Shown here in pieces: positions 36,701-50,752 of a stretch of DNA of 64,000 bases. Origin of the DNA: Grifola frondosa. Taxonomy: Eukaryota; Basidiomycota; Agaricomycetes; Polyporales; Grifolaceae. Below the pieces are notes generated by a model. It saw nothing but the letters and a program-made list of their open reading frames with translations, was not told the origin of the DNA and searched no databases. The stretch lies in contig LUGG01000038.1 of assembly GCA_001683735.1 (NCBI GenBank), forward strand, positions 124,001-188,000, given 5' to 3'. Each line of letters starts with the position of its first letter. Position 1 is the stretch's first letter. Both the position numbers and the translations under genes were made by a program.

Positions 36701-39700
36701 GCTGCCGCGTCAGAAGATGAGCGCATGGCTTACGTTGTTCTCGAAATTCGCCAATCCAAAAGCTTTACGTTCAACAGATGTATTACATGCGATGTATATC
36801 TCGTTGCTTTCGCACCCAGATCGGTCCCTTCAACGACTTGCATTGTCATGTCTACTCACCTACAAATCGCCGCATTTGACACCACACGAGGGCATGCTCC
36901 GTTTGCTCCTGGACGATACGAGATGGAGAGATGAGCTAACCCAACTCGATATCAGCTCGATGGAGCCGGCGGACAGGAAGGAGCTCGTGGATGTAATCAT
37001 CAGATTACTTTTTGGCATGATGCTGGAAAAGCGGGGCCGTTCGCGGGGCGCTGATCGACGTGCTGCCGTTCTTTCCTCGTTGGCAGCATGCGCCGATGAT
37101 GAACTGGTTTTGTTAGTCGACCTCATGCTACAGCCCGTGGCGGGACCCAGGTCTCTGCGTGACGACGACCCTTTTACAATTCGTCCAGTACCTGACAATG
37201 TAACAGAGAAACAACAGATCGGGTTCCTGAACCTTCTCGGCGACGTGCTCAAACATCTAGGGTCGCGGCTGCTTTCGTGTTGGCCCAAGCTTTTGGAGAC
37301 ATTATTGGACATCCTCGGTAACACTCAGTCACGTCTACATCGCCAGGAGCAGGATCTCGCAGGTGAAGAAGAGGAAGTTGAAGTTGACGAGGAAGCTGGT
37401 GATACCGATGAAACCCAAGGATCTTCCAGACGAACACGGAGTATACGACAACTGGGCATCAAACGCTTCGCAGACTTCTTCCGCTGTCCTGTCTCCTTCG
37501 ACTTTTCTCCCTATATGAAGGAGGCCTTCAGAACGTTCATATCTCCTCGTCTTCAATCTCTGGATCAGGAGAATAGTCAAGCGCCATCCGCCCTGCTGGA
37601 ACTCTTCCATGTATGGGCTTTGGGACATGAACACACTAAGTACTTGGTGGAATATGACAATCGCACGCTCCCCAAGATATTCGATTGCTTGATAGCCACC
37701 AATGTCAAGTCTGCCGTCATCTCGAGAGTGTTCGACATCATTGATCCGTTGTTGTCCCTTTCTGCCATTGATGCCGATATCTCGAACACTGTCCTCAAGC
37801 CTCATGTTTCCCTACTCCTTGCGAACATGTCGGTATTGGTCGAGCGAACAAAAGGCATTACTGCTGTGACGGATACCCTTGGACGCCGGCAGATCAGTAT
37901 CTTGTCCGAAATCGCGCCATATTTGACTGATTCGAAGCAGGCAGCTACTTTGCTCGAGCTGTTCTCCCCCCTTCTCCGAAAACCTTCGAAGATCCTTCCA
38001 GAGAAGATCAAAGTCGATATGGCCAACATCTTGTGCAGTCTCTTCCCGCTGATTCCGGACCTGTCGGATTCAAGTAGTACTACATATTCCAGGACGTACG
38101 GCTTACTTTCACAATTATTCCAGACTCTACGCTCGAGGCAAGCGCGTTTGGCCCTTGTGACCGCTTTTCGATGCCTCGCAGACGTCCAGATATCCCTACG
38201 TCCTCTTGCCGACCTTATGGCATCTCTCAATGCCTACTCTTCGAAAAGGCTGGAAGAGCCGGACTTCGATCGTCGTCTGAACGCCTTCACAAGCTTAAAT
38301 GAGACCTTGTATTCGACATATTCCTGCCAGGACTGGCTTCCAATTTTGTATAACATGCTCAACTTCATTCAGGACCCAGATGAGCTGACTGTGAGGAGCA
38401 ATGCATCCTTCACACTCAAGCGATTCGTTGATGTCGTTGCTGGCTCCCAACTACCGGAGTACGAGGAGACATTCGTGAAGGTACTATATCCGGGGTTGAA
38501 GAATGGCTTGCGATCGAAATCGGAAATGGTGCGTGCGGAGCTCCTCGGTGTTCTCTCGCATGCGATTGCCAAATGCGACCGGGTTACTTCTCTGCAAGAA
38601 ATGCGCATCTTACTTGCTAGCGGCGATGAAGAAGCCAATTTCTTCAACAACATACATCATGTTCAGATCCACCGTCGCACGAGAGCTATTCGACGTCTAG
38701 CGGATTATGCGACCGAGGGTCATCTGCGAAGTGCAACTCTTGCCGATGTCTTTATTCCCTTGGTGGGCAACTACATCACCAACACGGCCTCGTTAGACCA
38801 TCATCTGGTCAATGAGGCTATCGTCGCCACCGGTCAAATGGCAAGACACCTTAATTGGGGTGCCTACCATGCTCTGATCCAGCGATATCTGAAGCTTGCG
38901 AAGGGCAAGGATTCTTCTGAGCGTGTATACGTCAGAGCCATTGTGGCGATCTTGGACGGCTTCCACTTTCCGATGGAAGACGTCATAATGGAAGATGAGG
39001 ATGTCGGGGAGCCAGGAGATGCAGGTGTTGACGACGAAGATGCTAATATCGAGGTCCTCGCCACTTTAAAACCTGTCGCAGATCGTGCGAAAGTCGCTCT
39101 TATCCAGGATGCAGTGAACACGCGCCTCCTTCCAAACCTTCTGCAATATCTCGAGAAACGCGACGAAACCGAAGATAGCCTCCGCATACCTATTTCTGTT
39201 GGTATCGTGCAGGTTGCCAAACATCTACCTCCTAGCACACGGGAGGCGCAGATATTTAAGTTATTAACGGTGCTTAGCCAAGTTCTCCGCAGCAAGTCAC
39301 AGGAGACGAGAGACCTGACGCGTGATACCTTATGTCGCATTGCGATCATCTTAGGCCCATCCTACCTTCCTACAATCCTGCGCGAGATGAGAGCTGCTCT
39401 ACTGCGCGGTCCACAACTTCACGTGCTGGCATATTCGACCCACGCTCTCCTCGTACATGTCACTGCAGGCAACAATGCGACCTTATTCCATACGCTCGAT
39501 GATTGTGTCAGCGATGTAGCTGCCGTTTCCGCCGAAGTCATCTTTGGAGAGTCCGGGAAGGACGTTCAATCGGACGAGTTCAAGACCAAGATGCGCGAAG
39601 TTCGCTCGTCTGCTTCAAAAGGACTCGACTCTTTCGCGATCATTGCGAAGTTCATCACCCCTCCAAAGATCAGCAGTCTTCTTCTTCCCATCAGGAATAT

Positions 39701-42328
39701 CTTGCAGGAGACTGAAACCCTCAAGGTGATGCAGCAAGTGGAAGACATATTACGGCGAATTGCTGGTGGCCTGAATGCGAACCACCACTTGGTCCCTACC
39801 GAATTGCTTGTCCTCTGTCATACTTTGATCAGCCAGAATGCCCGGTTTCTCACACATGTGCCTGCAACGAAACATCACTCCAAGAAGGGGAAGAGGCCAA
39901 GGGATGATGCCATCGTGCAAACGAAACGTAAAGTGGATTCTGAGGTCGATCACTACGCAAACAACTCATTCAGGTAACGTTTTGTGTCATAGTATTCGAA
40001 CTTTAGTAACTAAAAATTGCTTTAGATTCGTGATATTTGGTCTGGATCTATTCAACACTGCCCACCGACGGAGTCGTTTCGACTTCAAGGAGGCTAATAC
40101 TATCGCGCGCCTGGAACCAATGGTGACTGTCATCGGAAATACGTTGTATTCCAACCATATGCAAGTGGTTATACCGGGTTTGAAGGCGGCTGCAGCGATC
40201 GTCAAATGCCCCTTGAAGTCTATTGAAAAGTCACTACCTGTCTTCATACGCCAGATGATCGACATCATTAAGCAGGCTGGATCAACGGAATCGGAGGCTG
40301 TCCAGACCGCTTTCAGATCGCTGGCCTCTATTCTTCGTGATCAATCCAGCGCGCAGATCAAGGAGAAGGACTTGGTTTATCTTTTTAGAGCTTCTGTCCC
40401 CCGACCTTGAGGAACCTAGTCGACAGGCAGCTGTCTTCGCCATGCTCAGAGCTATCGTTGCTCGAAAGTTCGTTGTTCCGGAGATTTACGATCTGATGGA
40501 GAAGGTTTCCGAAATCATGGTGACAAGCCAATCCCCGCAAGTGCAAGAGCTTTGTCGTGGTGTACTATTGCAATTCTTGCTGGATTACCCTCAAGGCAAG
40601 GGCCGACTACGGAATCAGATGACATTTTTGGCAAAGAACTTGTCTTACGTCTACGAGAGTGGTCGGAAGTCCGTCATGGAGCTCCTCGGTGCGATGATTT
40701 CGAAGTTCCAGGTTGGACTCGTGCAGGAGTACGCAGACCTCCTGTTTGTCGCTCTGGTTATGGTCATCGCAAACGATGATTCTGCGAAGTGCCGGGAGAT
40801 GGCTGCAGAACTTATCAAGAATCTGTTCACGCGTCTAGAGAATAACCAGCGAAACGTCATCATGTCACATATCCACTCTTGGGCAGCGCAGCATTCTCTA
40901 CCGCAACTAGCTAGAGTTTCCTCGCAGATCTACGGCATCATCGTAGATCTCTTACAAGGAGATATCTTGCCGTATGTTGCTGCAATCCTGGGCGATCTCA
41001 ACGCCGCCATCCATCATAGCGCGGAATTGCTCGACTCTGCAACCCTCGAATCGCAAGGAAACGACATTACCGAAAAATCTCTGGAGTGGCAGATTCCGTA
41101 TCATGCCTTGGTTGCCTACTCCCGAGTGCTCCGCGTTTGCCCAGATCTCGTCGCTCAGTCAGACAAGGTTGATTGGACAGCTACAGTTACACACCTACTC
41201 TTCCCTCATGCATGGACCCGCACTGCATCATGTCGCCTCCTTGGTGTTCTATTCTCAGCTACACCAGTGGCAGCTCCTCGATCCGAGCTTCCAGATGACT
41301 CCCCCTTTTCCACTGTCGGCATGGAAGACATTGCGACGAAGCTTTGCTTGCAACTGAAAAGTCCTAACCTTGATGCGGCACTCAGCTTGCAGATTGTGAA
41401 GAATCTGTTCTACGTTGGAAAATGTTTCTACTCTGTCGACTTGCCACTCGATGTCTCTCGTTCTACAACGAACGAAGGACAGCCAAACGAGGAGCAACCC
41501 CAAGAGGATGAGTCTTCAGAAGAAGAAGAAGAAGAAGAAGAAGAGAAGAAGAAGAAGAAGAAGAAGGCTCTGGCGATGAAGACTCCAAAAAGCGCCATCC
41601 CCTCCCGTGGCTTTTTTCCAGACTTTCGTTTCAAGCAAGATCTGCTCACATAGCTCGAAGAAACAAATCCATCGGCCCCGTATGTCCATATAAGAAGTAT
41701 TACGCTCCTTGAACTAATTATTTGTGTGCAGAACAATTGGTCGCAACAGCCGGCTTCGGTCTTGAAATGGTTTGCGGCCATGGTCTCATTCATGGAATCC
41801 AGCCACGTTGAGCGTTTCCTCATGCATATCCTATCTCCTATCTACCGCATTACGGAGGATGATACAATTCGCGATCCTCAAATGGGTGGGTTTCTCAATT
41901 TGGCACAAGATCTCTCAGCCCAAGGTTCCTAACGCTTTCTCCTAAATCAGACGAGTTGAAAACACTGGCAGTGGAACTACAAGACCTCGTACAGTCAAAG
42001 GTTGGCACTACAAAGTTCGCGAACGTGTACAACCGAATCAGGCAAAATGTCCTGAGCGTGCAGAGGGAGCGGCGGACCTCCCGAGTCATGCTAGTCAGTG
42101 TTTACGTTGTTTGCGCCTACATGATTATAATATTCATCGATTTTTAGGGAACTACTAATCCTGAGGCTGCTGCCAAGAGAAAGCTCCAAAGAAATATCAT
42201 GAAGAAGGAAGGTCGTAAGAGGAAAACTCAAAGTTTCACGTGAGTATACGACTGATCGTATACGAAAGGGATGCTAACCGAATCGCAGTGACAGCAAGCG
42301 CAGGACAAAGAGAATGAGGGAAGAGTAA
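33794..42328 (+). CDS. UTP20: UTP20, U3 snoRNP / SSU processome component
   Basis: Fifteen exons give about 2594 residues, close to yeast and human Utp20. Exons: 33794-33835, 33886-33966, 34022-34221, 34268-34658, 34714-34996, 35056-35465, 35522-35814, 35867-36156, 36211-36500, 36552-39973, 40026-41679, 41732-41885, 41951-42093, 42148-42239 and 42289-42328. The protein is a HEAT-repeat solenoid needed for early 18S rRNA processing in the nucleolus. Conserved landmarks are LFQKLAHDLRTTLAPKY, RQLGIKRFADFF, NNSFRFVIFGLDLF, LLSPDLEEPSRQAAVFAMLR, RKFVVPEIYDLMEKVSEIM and a basic tail (KRKLQRNIMKKEGRKRK). Exon 11 leaves frame at a T5 run (40382-40386) and returns inside a GAA repeat near 41544. Conserved sequence lies on both sides, so these are almost certainly assembly errors in an essential gene. 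Alternate acceptors are possible at exon 8. Confidence 0.95.
41519..41566 (+). repeat. GAA microsatellite in the UTP20 coding sequence
   Basis: About 16 GAA units, with one base missing near 41544, encode an acidic Glu tract in UTP20. If the interruption is corrected the whole tract reads as Glu; as given, the second half reads as Lys. Confidence 0.85.
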
Positions 42329-43236
42329 CTCAATCACTAGATAACGACGGTCTTCAATTTGGTAGACGTCTCGCTGAGAAGATGCAGCTTCGTACCGCAG
42401 CACTCGCATTATTGATTTATATCGGACTGATTCCATACCATCAAGTTTAACGTTCATCCATAGCACACTTATCTTGTTATCGATTTATTCCCTGACCCTC
42501 AAATCCTTCGTTGATGCACTCACAGCTGTCAAACTATCTCAATGTGAAGCGCCTCGTGCCCTGACAACCTCTATTGGATAAGTATACGTTGATGACCATT
42601 ATCAATGGTTGTCTATGCTTCCCAGGTGTGTCTGTGGAGTATTCATGGTATCGCTCTTTTCAGGTCTCTTCTCCTTATTAAAAGTGCAACGACCACGACA
42701 GCTGACCGCTGAGACTTGAACGTGAGTAGCTACTTTAACGAGGTTAACAGGCTAAGCACCAAAATGATTCCCTATCATGATTAGAATCCTGAATGGGCAA
42801 CGCCAAATGTAAAGCAGGCTGATAGCTGAAGCAGTATGCTACTCTTGAATGGACGACGTCTTCGGAACAGGTTTATGTGGCCTAATATGGTGATGGATCC
42901 ATAAACGTGTACAGGTCAGTATGGTTTCAATGTTACCCTCACCCCCGGCGGAGGCTAACGGAGGTTCGTCATAACACCGCAGTTGTGGCCGGCCTGCTTA
43001 CGGACTTCCTATAGCAGAGATATTCTTTGCTGCGGAAAGCCATAATTACCCCGTATTCGGATCCGACACGTAAATGGATGCCCAACTCCTGCACGTAATC
43101 CAAATGGACTTTTTTTCTTTTTGTTCGACTATATTTGCTCGCCCGTTGCGGGTATTTAAGGCTCTTGTAACATGAAGTCTAGACTCCAGCACCCACCGAT
43201 TTCAACAGCTACCTCTCAACGATCCTGCTCTCTAAA
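42329..43236. other. Intergenic, no gene seen
   Basis: A 908-bp spacer lies between UTP20 and the first dynamin-like gene, both on the plus strand. No exon chain was found on either strand. Confidence 0.5.
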
Positions 43237-45981
43237 ATGCTTTCCACCATCCCTTCTGGCGACGCCGAAACCCATGGCGGCATCGGCTTATCTGATCTAC
43301 AATATTCTTCGGGTAGGCGCAAAATGCTGGACCTTGTTAATGGCATGCACTCTACTGGGTAAGTACTCCACTGCGACGCTGCATTCGACTTATCTAATAA
43401 CGATTGCCACAGGGTCCAAGTGGACATTGACTTGCCCATGATAGCCGTTATTGGCTCGCAGAGTGCAGGCAAATCCTCTCTCATCGAGTCGATTTCGGGT
43501 ATCACGTTGCCGAGGGCTAGCGGAACCTGCACCAGGTATATAGTACTGGTATTATTTCGCCCTTATCATCATCTCACATGACGATAGGTGCCCCACGGAA
43601 TGCCGTCTCGCGTACTCCAGCGACCCGTGGCAGTGCATCGTCTCGCTTCATTTCCTCACTGACGAGCTCGGTCGCTCGCTCGGAAAACCCCGGATTGAGT
43701 CTTTCGGGCAAATTATCTTCCACAAAACAGAAGTTGAAGAGCGAATCAGACGAGCTCAGCGCGCGATACTCAATCCGAGCACTAACTACCATAAGTTCCT
43801 CGACGGTGAGGACGCTGACCCGATTGACCGCGAGTTAACGTTCTCGTCCAATTGGGTCTCTCTGCAAATTAGTGGTGACGATGTTGCAGATCTGTCATTC
43901 TGCGATCTCCCTGGTAATCGCGTTGGCTATTGGCTCATTCGAGATGGGCTAATTGTTGTTCTTAGGGTTGATTGCTAGTGTCGGCACGGGTGGCAGCCGT
44001 GGAGATATCGAATTAGTAAAGGGCTTGGTCACGAATTACATTGCAAAGCCGAGCTGCATTATTTTGCTCACCGTGGCTTGTGAAAGTGAGCCTCAATCAT
44101 GTCGAGCACTCACACGAATCTCACTGCTGCATACCATCTCGTTCAGCGGATTTCGAGAATCAAGGAGCCCATCATCTTGCCAAAACATACGATCCAGAAG
44201 GCAAGCGCACTGTTGGTCAGTGCATCTATTTTACTTTGGCTTAAGATCTACGACCAAGTCGATTTTTTTTCCTTCCTTAGGCGTTCTTACAAAGCCAGAT
44301 CGTATTGACGCTGGCGATGAGGAAAAATGGCTGCGCTTCATCAAAAACGAATATGAAGCTCTTGACAATGGGTGGTTCAGTGTCAAGCAGCCCGATACGC
44401 GTGCATTGGCAGCTGGTATTTCCTGGTCCGAAGCACGTCAACAGGAACGCGAATACTTTTCTTCTACATCGCCATGGGCAGCTCTCGACTACGAGTACCA
44501 AAACCAACTTGGTACGGCCAACCTCACGGAGCGGCTGAGCGCCGTGCTATCCGACCTGATTGCTAAAAGGTGTTTCAATAATAATCTGAATACCATCCGA
44601 TTTTATTAATACGTTCTGTTCCAAGGCTCCCGGAGATCCAAGACGAGCTCCAGAACCTCCTTCAGACAACAGAAGACAATATTCGCCGTCTTCCAATGCC
44701 TCCATCCAGCGACGCTTTCGGGGAGGTCTTGCACATGTTGGCCACCTTCTCTCGCAACCTCGCGAAGTACCTTGAAGGGACGCCTCAGGTGGATGGGCTG
44801 CTGCAATCTATACGCCCCGCGCAAGAGCGCTTCCAAAAGGCTATTCGCGCGACAGCTCCAGATTTCAGGCCGTATGAACGAAATTCCTCTGACAGCAATA
44901 GTTTTACAATCCCAAGCTTCCTCTCGAATGAGGAAAAGAGCTTCGCACCACAGAATGACCACGATGCCATCTATATAGACGATGTGATGAAGCGCGCTCT
45001 CAAGTATATTTGCATTCATCATGATTTGTTTCAGATGCTTACAGGCCATTTGCAGAGCTGTTACTCGTGAACTACCGAACCATTATCCTTTCGTTGTCAC
45101 TCAGGAATTCGTCGGGCAGTTTGTGGAGATGTGGCAGGCACCTGTCAAAAACTTGTTTGATGCGGTCAACAAGACTCTCATTCAACACCTCAAGAAGTTC
45201 ATACAGGTCCACTTCTCGCAGTACCCCCAATTACAGAACAAAGTCATGCAAGTAACCATCAAAATCATGGCGTTGAATAGTGACATATTTTCTCCACAGG
45301 ACCATCGTTACGGAGTTCGTTACATCGATATCGGAGCCCGCTCTGACTCGCATCGAGTGGCTTCTCGACCTAGAGAAGAGAGCTCGTACGCTGAATAGTC
45401 ACTATTATACGGACTACCGGGAGAAGTTCCTTGCGCACTACAAAGGAAGCCGGTCGCAGAATGACAATACTCCTTTGGTCAACAAGTTGCAAAGCTATAA
45501 GCCCGCTCTCAACCACAAATCTCAAACTGATTTCCAGTTGATTATCACTAAAATCCTGTCGGGATTAACGGAATTGGGTCTGCACTCGGTCACTCCTGCG
45601 GATCTTCCGAAGTTGCTACCCTCCGATCCGTATGATGCCGCGATAGACATCATGGCTGGTGTGCGTGCTTATTTCCAGGGTATAGCTCAACACATACAAT
45701 CGCTTCGTGCTATGCTAACTTGCATCTCAGTTGCATACAAACGCTTCGCGGATAACGTACCAATGGCGATCGACCACGAGCTCATTCTCGGTTTAGATCG
45801 AGACCAAGCATTGGAGAAGGCGCTAAGAAAAGGACTCGGCATTGGCGGGGCCGACGCGCATCTGCGCTGCGCGGAGTACTTGAAGGAACCTGGTGCCATT
45901 TCTAAGCGACGAGAGGAGCTGCAGAAGAAAAGAGAGCGTCTTCATACTGCAAAACGGCAGCTGCTGGAACTGTGGTTGTGA
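43237..45981 (+). CDS. Dynamin-like GTPase (copy 1)
   Basis: About ten exons. The first (43237-43358) ends in [13 protein letters not shown]; the second (43413-43535) carries the G1 motif [29 protein letters not shown] (G2 region), DLPG (G3) and VLTKPDRID (G4) follow. A middle/stalk region includes [28 protein letters not shown] and [12 protein letters not shown], and the C-terminal GTPase effector domain starts [19 protein letters not shown] and ends LLELWL. There is no PH or proline-rich domain, so it belongs with Vps1/Mx-like soluble dynamins that assemble on membranes and drive fission; the exact organelle is unknown. The frame is clean across all exons checked. Copy 2, at 57617-60348, is inverted and closely similar from end to end. 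Confidence 0.92.
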
Positions 45982-46853
45982 TGGGCGTTGGACGGGAGTG
46001 TTGGACGGGAGTTCGCGGTACCTTCATCCCTGCGTTTGCCTCTTGGTTACATGCCACGTTGCAATTGTGAGAAATAGAAATCATCCTTTTTTGCAATCAT
46101 CAGAACATCCTGACAGGGAGGTAGAAAGAGCTTATTTGTTTGACTTATCTCTATCTCCCTCGGATTCATCGGTGGCATTCTAAAGAAAGCCACCATAGTA
46201 CGCACCGATCCGGTCTCCCTCCTGCTTCTCTGCGACGTATTTGGTCACTGTGCTGGAGCTACCCGTGTTCCCGCTTATTTTTACGAGCTCAAAGAGTTCT
46301 TTTTTCGCCGTGTCTTGTTTCGCGTGATTCACGAGGAAGACAGCTGACCACCCGCGCGCTCGAAGGAGCTTTTCACGAGTTGTTCGACTTCGATGATGTA
46401 CAAGTTGTGCTTCCAGCATATGCCAGTGAGATACTTGTGCCGCCACATTGGCCATCGTTGCGCGATCAAATACTTATTCTAGAGTCGATCAATTCGAGTT
46501 GCGGAGTACTACTACTACTGTGGCCTACCGTGGCCTGCTCGACGTCGCGATGCGGCAAGTACTGTTTTTGGTGTTCACGTGTACCTAGAGTCGGCTTTCA
46601 AGACGCCGTTCGTTGTCCTGATATTCTCAGTCGTTCAGGACAGGAGGCCAAAGAAAGCTGTCGGGCACGTTTTCTCAGCTACTACCGGCACCCGTGATTC
46701 GGCTTCCGCCAACAAGAAGTACATCTACCGCATGGCGGACAACCATATCATCATTCACCAGTCATATGCGATTCTCAGTTTCTCGGGATATATATTCACG
46801 CAGACATGTATATCGTCGACCATTCCAGCTTTACTCTCGACGTCTGGAGCATC
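45982..46853. other. Intergenic, no assigned gene
   Basis: The longest open stretch is on the minus strand (46180-46455; peptide with LRARGWSAVFLVNHAKQD, ending AYYGGFL). I could not join it to upstream exons or a family; it may be the 3' end of a small eroded gene. Confidence 0.35.
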
Positions 46854-49800
46854 ATGCGTTCCTTCACTGAGCTCACTAGCAGACTCGTCTTCTGTTTGAG
46901 TGCTTACTTGGCGTCAGCTGGGCTGCTCCCCAATGGCTCTGCGGCCTCGGCGGGTGTGCAAGCCGTCTCCGCTCAGTACTTACTCGGTCTCGGTGAGGTT
47001 GGAGTGTCCGGAACGTACGCGTCGATGTCTTACAATGTGAATGTACACCAGGAATCGCCGATATCACTGGGTGATTAGTTATGTTGCTATACGTCTTTGA
47101 TATCCTTGCTAACTGGTTGGACAAGTCCCGTCGTGGAGACAAACATGATGGTAGACATTTCGTAGCGATTGCATATTGGTTCTTTCTGACACTCGAGGTA
47201 GGGATATGCAAGTTTGGCACAGACAGACACCGGGCTGCACATGCGCCAGCGCAGTCGAGCTTGGATCATCGCGGACGCCTCCGAGCCTTCGAATCGCGTC
47301 GTATTCATAAACGCAGGTGACGTACCGACTGCCCAGTTCTCTCTCTACACGACTCACAGATTCGTCACCAGATATTGCTATGGGTGACACAGGGGTACGA
47401 CGCTCGATCGTCTCGGCGCTTTCCTCCGAGTTTCCTGGGTTGTATACAAACGAGAACATCGCGCTCGTGTCGACGCATCAGCACAGCGGCGTGGGCGGCT
47501 ACCTCGAGAACCTCTTACCCCAGATCACCTCCCTCGGGTACGTCAAGCAGACCGCAGACGCGATCACCGCTGGGACTGTCCTTGCAGTACAACGCGCGCA
47601 TGCGAGTCTCGCTCCGGGAGCCCTGAGCGTGGGCAACACGACGGTGCTGGACGCGAACATTAACCGGTCGCCGAGCGCGTATCTGGCCAACCCCGCGGAC
47701 GAACGGGCAAAGTACGAATATGACCAGGATAAGGAACTGACGCTTCTGCGGTTCGATGATGCCAGCGGGAATCCGCGCGGCTTCCTGAGCTTCTTCCCCG
47801 TCCATGGGACCAGTCTATATGAGGTATGGGCAACGTCACAGTGAAGGAGCGCTCGTTGAATTTATTTTCTTAACTTAGAATAACACGCTGGTAAGCGGAG
47901 ATAATAAGGGTATGGCCGCATATCTGTATGAGTGTAAGGTATTCGAATCAAATTCATGTGCGCCTTAATGACGAACGATTGTATAGCTATGGTGGAGCCG
48001 TCCTCGATGCCGGGTAATAACACCTTCGTGGCGGGCTTCACGCAGGGTATGCTTGTCAATGTCTACCGTGTGATTCTTGTATGCTGACCCACTTTATAGC
48101 CAACGTCGGAGATACCAGTCCCAACACGTATGCCATTCTCTTTCCATTTCCCAAACATATCTTCTGAACCGACTTGCGCAGTTTGGGCGCATTCTGCGAG
48201 AGCCCCGGGGAGCCTTGGGATGGGCAGCCATGTGAGTTCGAGCACTCTACCTGCGGGAACACGACCGAAGACTGTCACGGACGGTATGCGCCTTCCAATT
48301 CACAGCAAGGGAGTCCGAGCTGCCGCTAACCCTTCCCTCGCTGCAGGGGACCCGGCTTCCTCATCTCGGACTTCGAGTCTGATATGATCATTGCACAGTA
48401 CCAGGTCGACGGCGCGAAGACACTAATGAGCCAGACTTTGCCCGCGGTCAGCGGACCAGTCAGATGGGTACACACGTACATGAACATGTATGTCGTACTG
48501 TGTCCTTGGTGTTCGAGGAGTGTCGTGATGACGTGGATGGTGCATTAGGTCTTTCCGCTCCTTTACGTTGCCCAACGGCACTACAGTGCAAACGTGTCCG
48601 CCAGCTATGGGTTCGTGATATTCCGCATTGTCCCTTCTTGCACAAAGGCTTATGCGTGTCTAGGATACTCTTTCGCGGGAGGCACCACGTACGTTCGAGT
48701 GCGATTCTTCTCAATAGATAATGGGACTGACTTGAGAACCAGGGACGGTCCCGGTGCATTCGACTTCATCCAAGGCGACAATTCTTCAGACCCACAGTGA
48801 GCTCAGTATATCGATACGAAGGTTTTTTGAGTTTATCAATGTGTCCAGGAATCCGTTCTGGGAAATTGTGAAAGGTGACATCCTCTGCAAGGAGTAGCCG
48901 GGTTCCACACTTATGCCATCGCAGGTGCCGTAACTCCGCTGCCTCCTCCAGAACAAATCGCGTGCCAATTCCCGAAGCCCATCCTGCTTGATACCGTCAG
49001 TTCTAGCTAGTCAGGTAGTAATGCGGCGCGATGACCGAGCCTATCTCATTTTTCAGGGATATGCGCACATACCGTACAACTGGTCGCCCGACACGGTGGA
49101 CATCCAGATGCTCCGAGTCGGCAACTTCGTCATGCTGATCATACCGGGGGAGTTGACGACGATGTCTGGCAGGCGGATGCGGTACGTACCGATGCTGCGC
49201 GGCTTTACAAAACTCAGCGCTGAGTGGATGCCTCTTGATAGGGAGGCGATCCGCTCGCAGCTCATCTCGTCTGGAATCATCGGTGATGATGCGTACGTCG
49301 TCATCGCGGGTCCTGCGAACACGTACGCCCACTACGTTGCCACTCGGGAGGAATATTCTGTGCAGCGCTACGAGGGCGCGTCGACGATATTCGGTCCATG
49401 TGAGTACTGGCCCCGAACCTCTGGCGCTGTGCATGTATTTTATTACAATGTGCTGATGACTGTGCTTATGCAGTCACACTAGAGTCGTACATCGACAAGT
49501 ATAGCAGCCTCGTCTCGTACCTCGCAGATAACGCCACCGGATCTCCTGCTTCGGATCCTGCACCGCCCGATCTGTCGGGCTCAGCCATCTCTCTACAGGT
49601 CTGCAATTCAAGCATTCCTGAGCGGGGTCATGTATTCACTTCTTTTGTAATCAGTTGCCGGTCATAGTCGACAATGCAATCGGAAACAAGTTCGGCGACG
49701 TGCTTGCGGACGTCAGCACCTCTGTGCCCTATAGCGCTGGCGATTCTGTGGTGGCGCAGTTCGTCGGGTATGTCCCAATTCTACATCCAGGTTGTTCTAA

Positions 49801-50353
49801 AGATTACTGAATTCCGTGCCCAGTGCCAACCCTCGGGTTAGTTTACTCCCGAGGTCATTGCTTCGCTGAATCTGATGTTTCGCACAGAACAACCTACGAC
49901 TTGAGGGCACCTTTTTGACAGTAGATCAGCTTGTCAACGGCGAGTGGACGGCTGTCAGAAGCGACTCACACCCATCGACGATATACCAATGGACAAGAAC
50001 CAGCACGGCAAGTCGAGTCCTTTTCGCTCGCCACATCAAATTCTAATCATGCTGCACACCCAACAGATCCTCGGCACCAGCACAGTCAATATCACATGGT
50101 GAGCAATGGTTTTCTTTGGCCGTTTGATGGTTACTGATAGTTGCCGCCACCCACCATCAAAACGCACTCAGGACGATCGAGAGCGGGACTCCCGGTGAGT
50201 TTTCATAGGGATCACACAATTTCCACAGAAGCTTATGCCAGAATGCAAATGGTAGCTGGGACCTACCGTCTGTCGTACTTCGGTGACTCCAAATCACTCT
50301 TTGGGACCATCAGCCCCTTCATTGGACATTCCTCGAACTTCACGATTGCTTAA
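46854..50353 (+). CDS. Neutral/alkaline ceramidase
   Basis: About 17-18 exons encode a secreted or membrane-facing neutral ceramidase, which hydrolyses ceramide to sphingosine and fatty acid. The start MRSFTELTSRLVFCLSAYLA is a signal peptide; an in-frame ATG at 46806 would add 16 residues and bury it. Family landmarks are GIADITG, GPVVETNMMGYASLAQTDTG, RQRSRAWIIAD, VVFINADSSPDIAMGDTGV, STHQHSGVGGYLENLLPQ (zinc-binding His and the catalytic region), SPSAYLANP, FPVHGTSLYENNTLVSGDNKG, GNNTFVAGFTQANVGDTSPNT, GAFCE, YAHIPYNW, MLIIPGELTTMSGRRMR and YEGASTIFGP. The C-terminal Ig-like part ends SSNFTIA. One intron (from about 50010) has a GC donor with perfect extended context, ACG|GCAAGT; the rest are GT-AG. 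Confidence 0.95.
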
Positions 50354-50752
50354 CGAGACACTCTATTTATGCTGTACACTTTTTTCACGGTGTTTTTGAT
50401 ATCATGTCATTTGTTGTTATCGTCTCTCTGACTCATTCGGTCAGAATTAGGAAGACAAAGCCCAATACACGGGTGGATTGAGCCATGATAATTACACGCG
50501 ATTACAAACAAAGTCATGATATACTGAGGTTATGAGGAAAGTTCAAACAAGATGCATGGGGTAGATGCAGCTTTTAGATACAACTGTCCAAGAGGATGAG
50601 CAAGCACCTAACAGATCACATCTACCAAGAAGAAGTCCGCAAGCCGTTCAGAGCGCGCCATACGAGGGAACGCTCGCCTTCTCGTTCTGCCTCTCGACGA
50701 CTACGATGGACTGGGGGAGGTCCTAACACATCAAATGAGAACAGTGCAACTA
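50354..50752. other. Convergent intergenic region
   Basis: Spacer between the converging 3' ends of the ceramidase and histidine-phosphatase genes. No gene or repeat is seen. Confidence 0.5.

Noticed and set aside
40337..41653. Separate gene downstream of UTP20
   Set aside because: It is the UTP20 C-terminal half in a shifted frame between two one-base indels.
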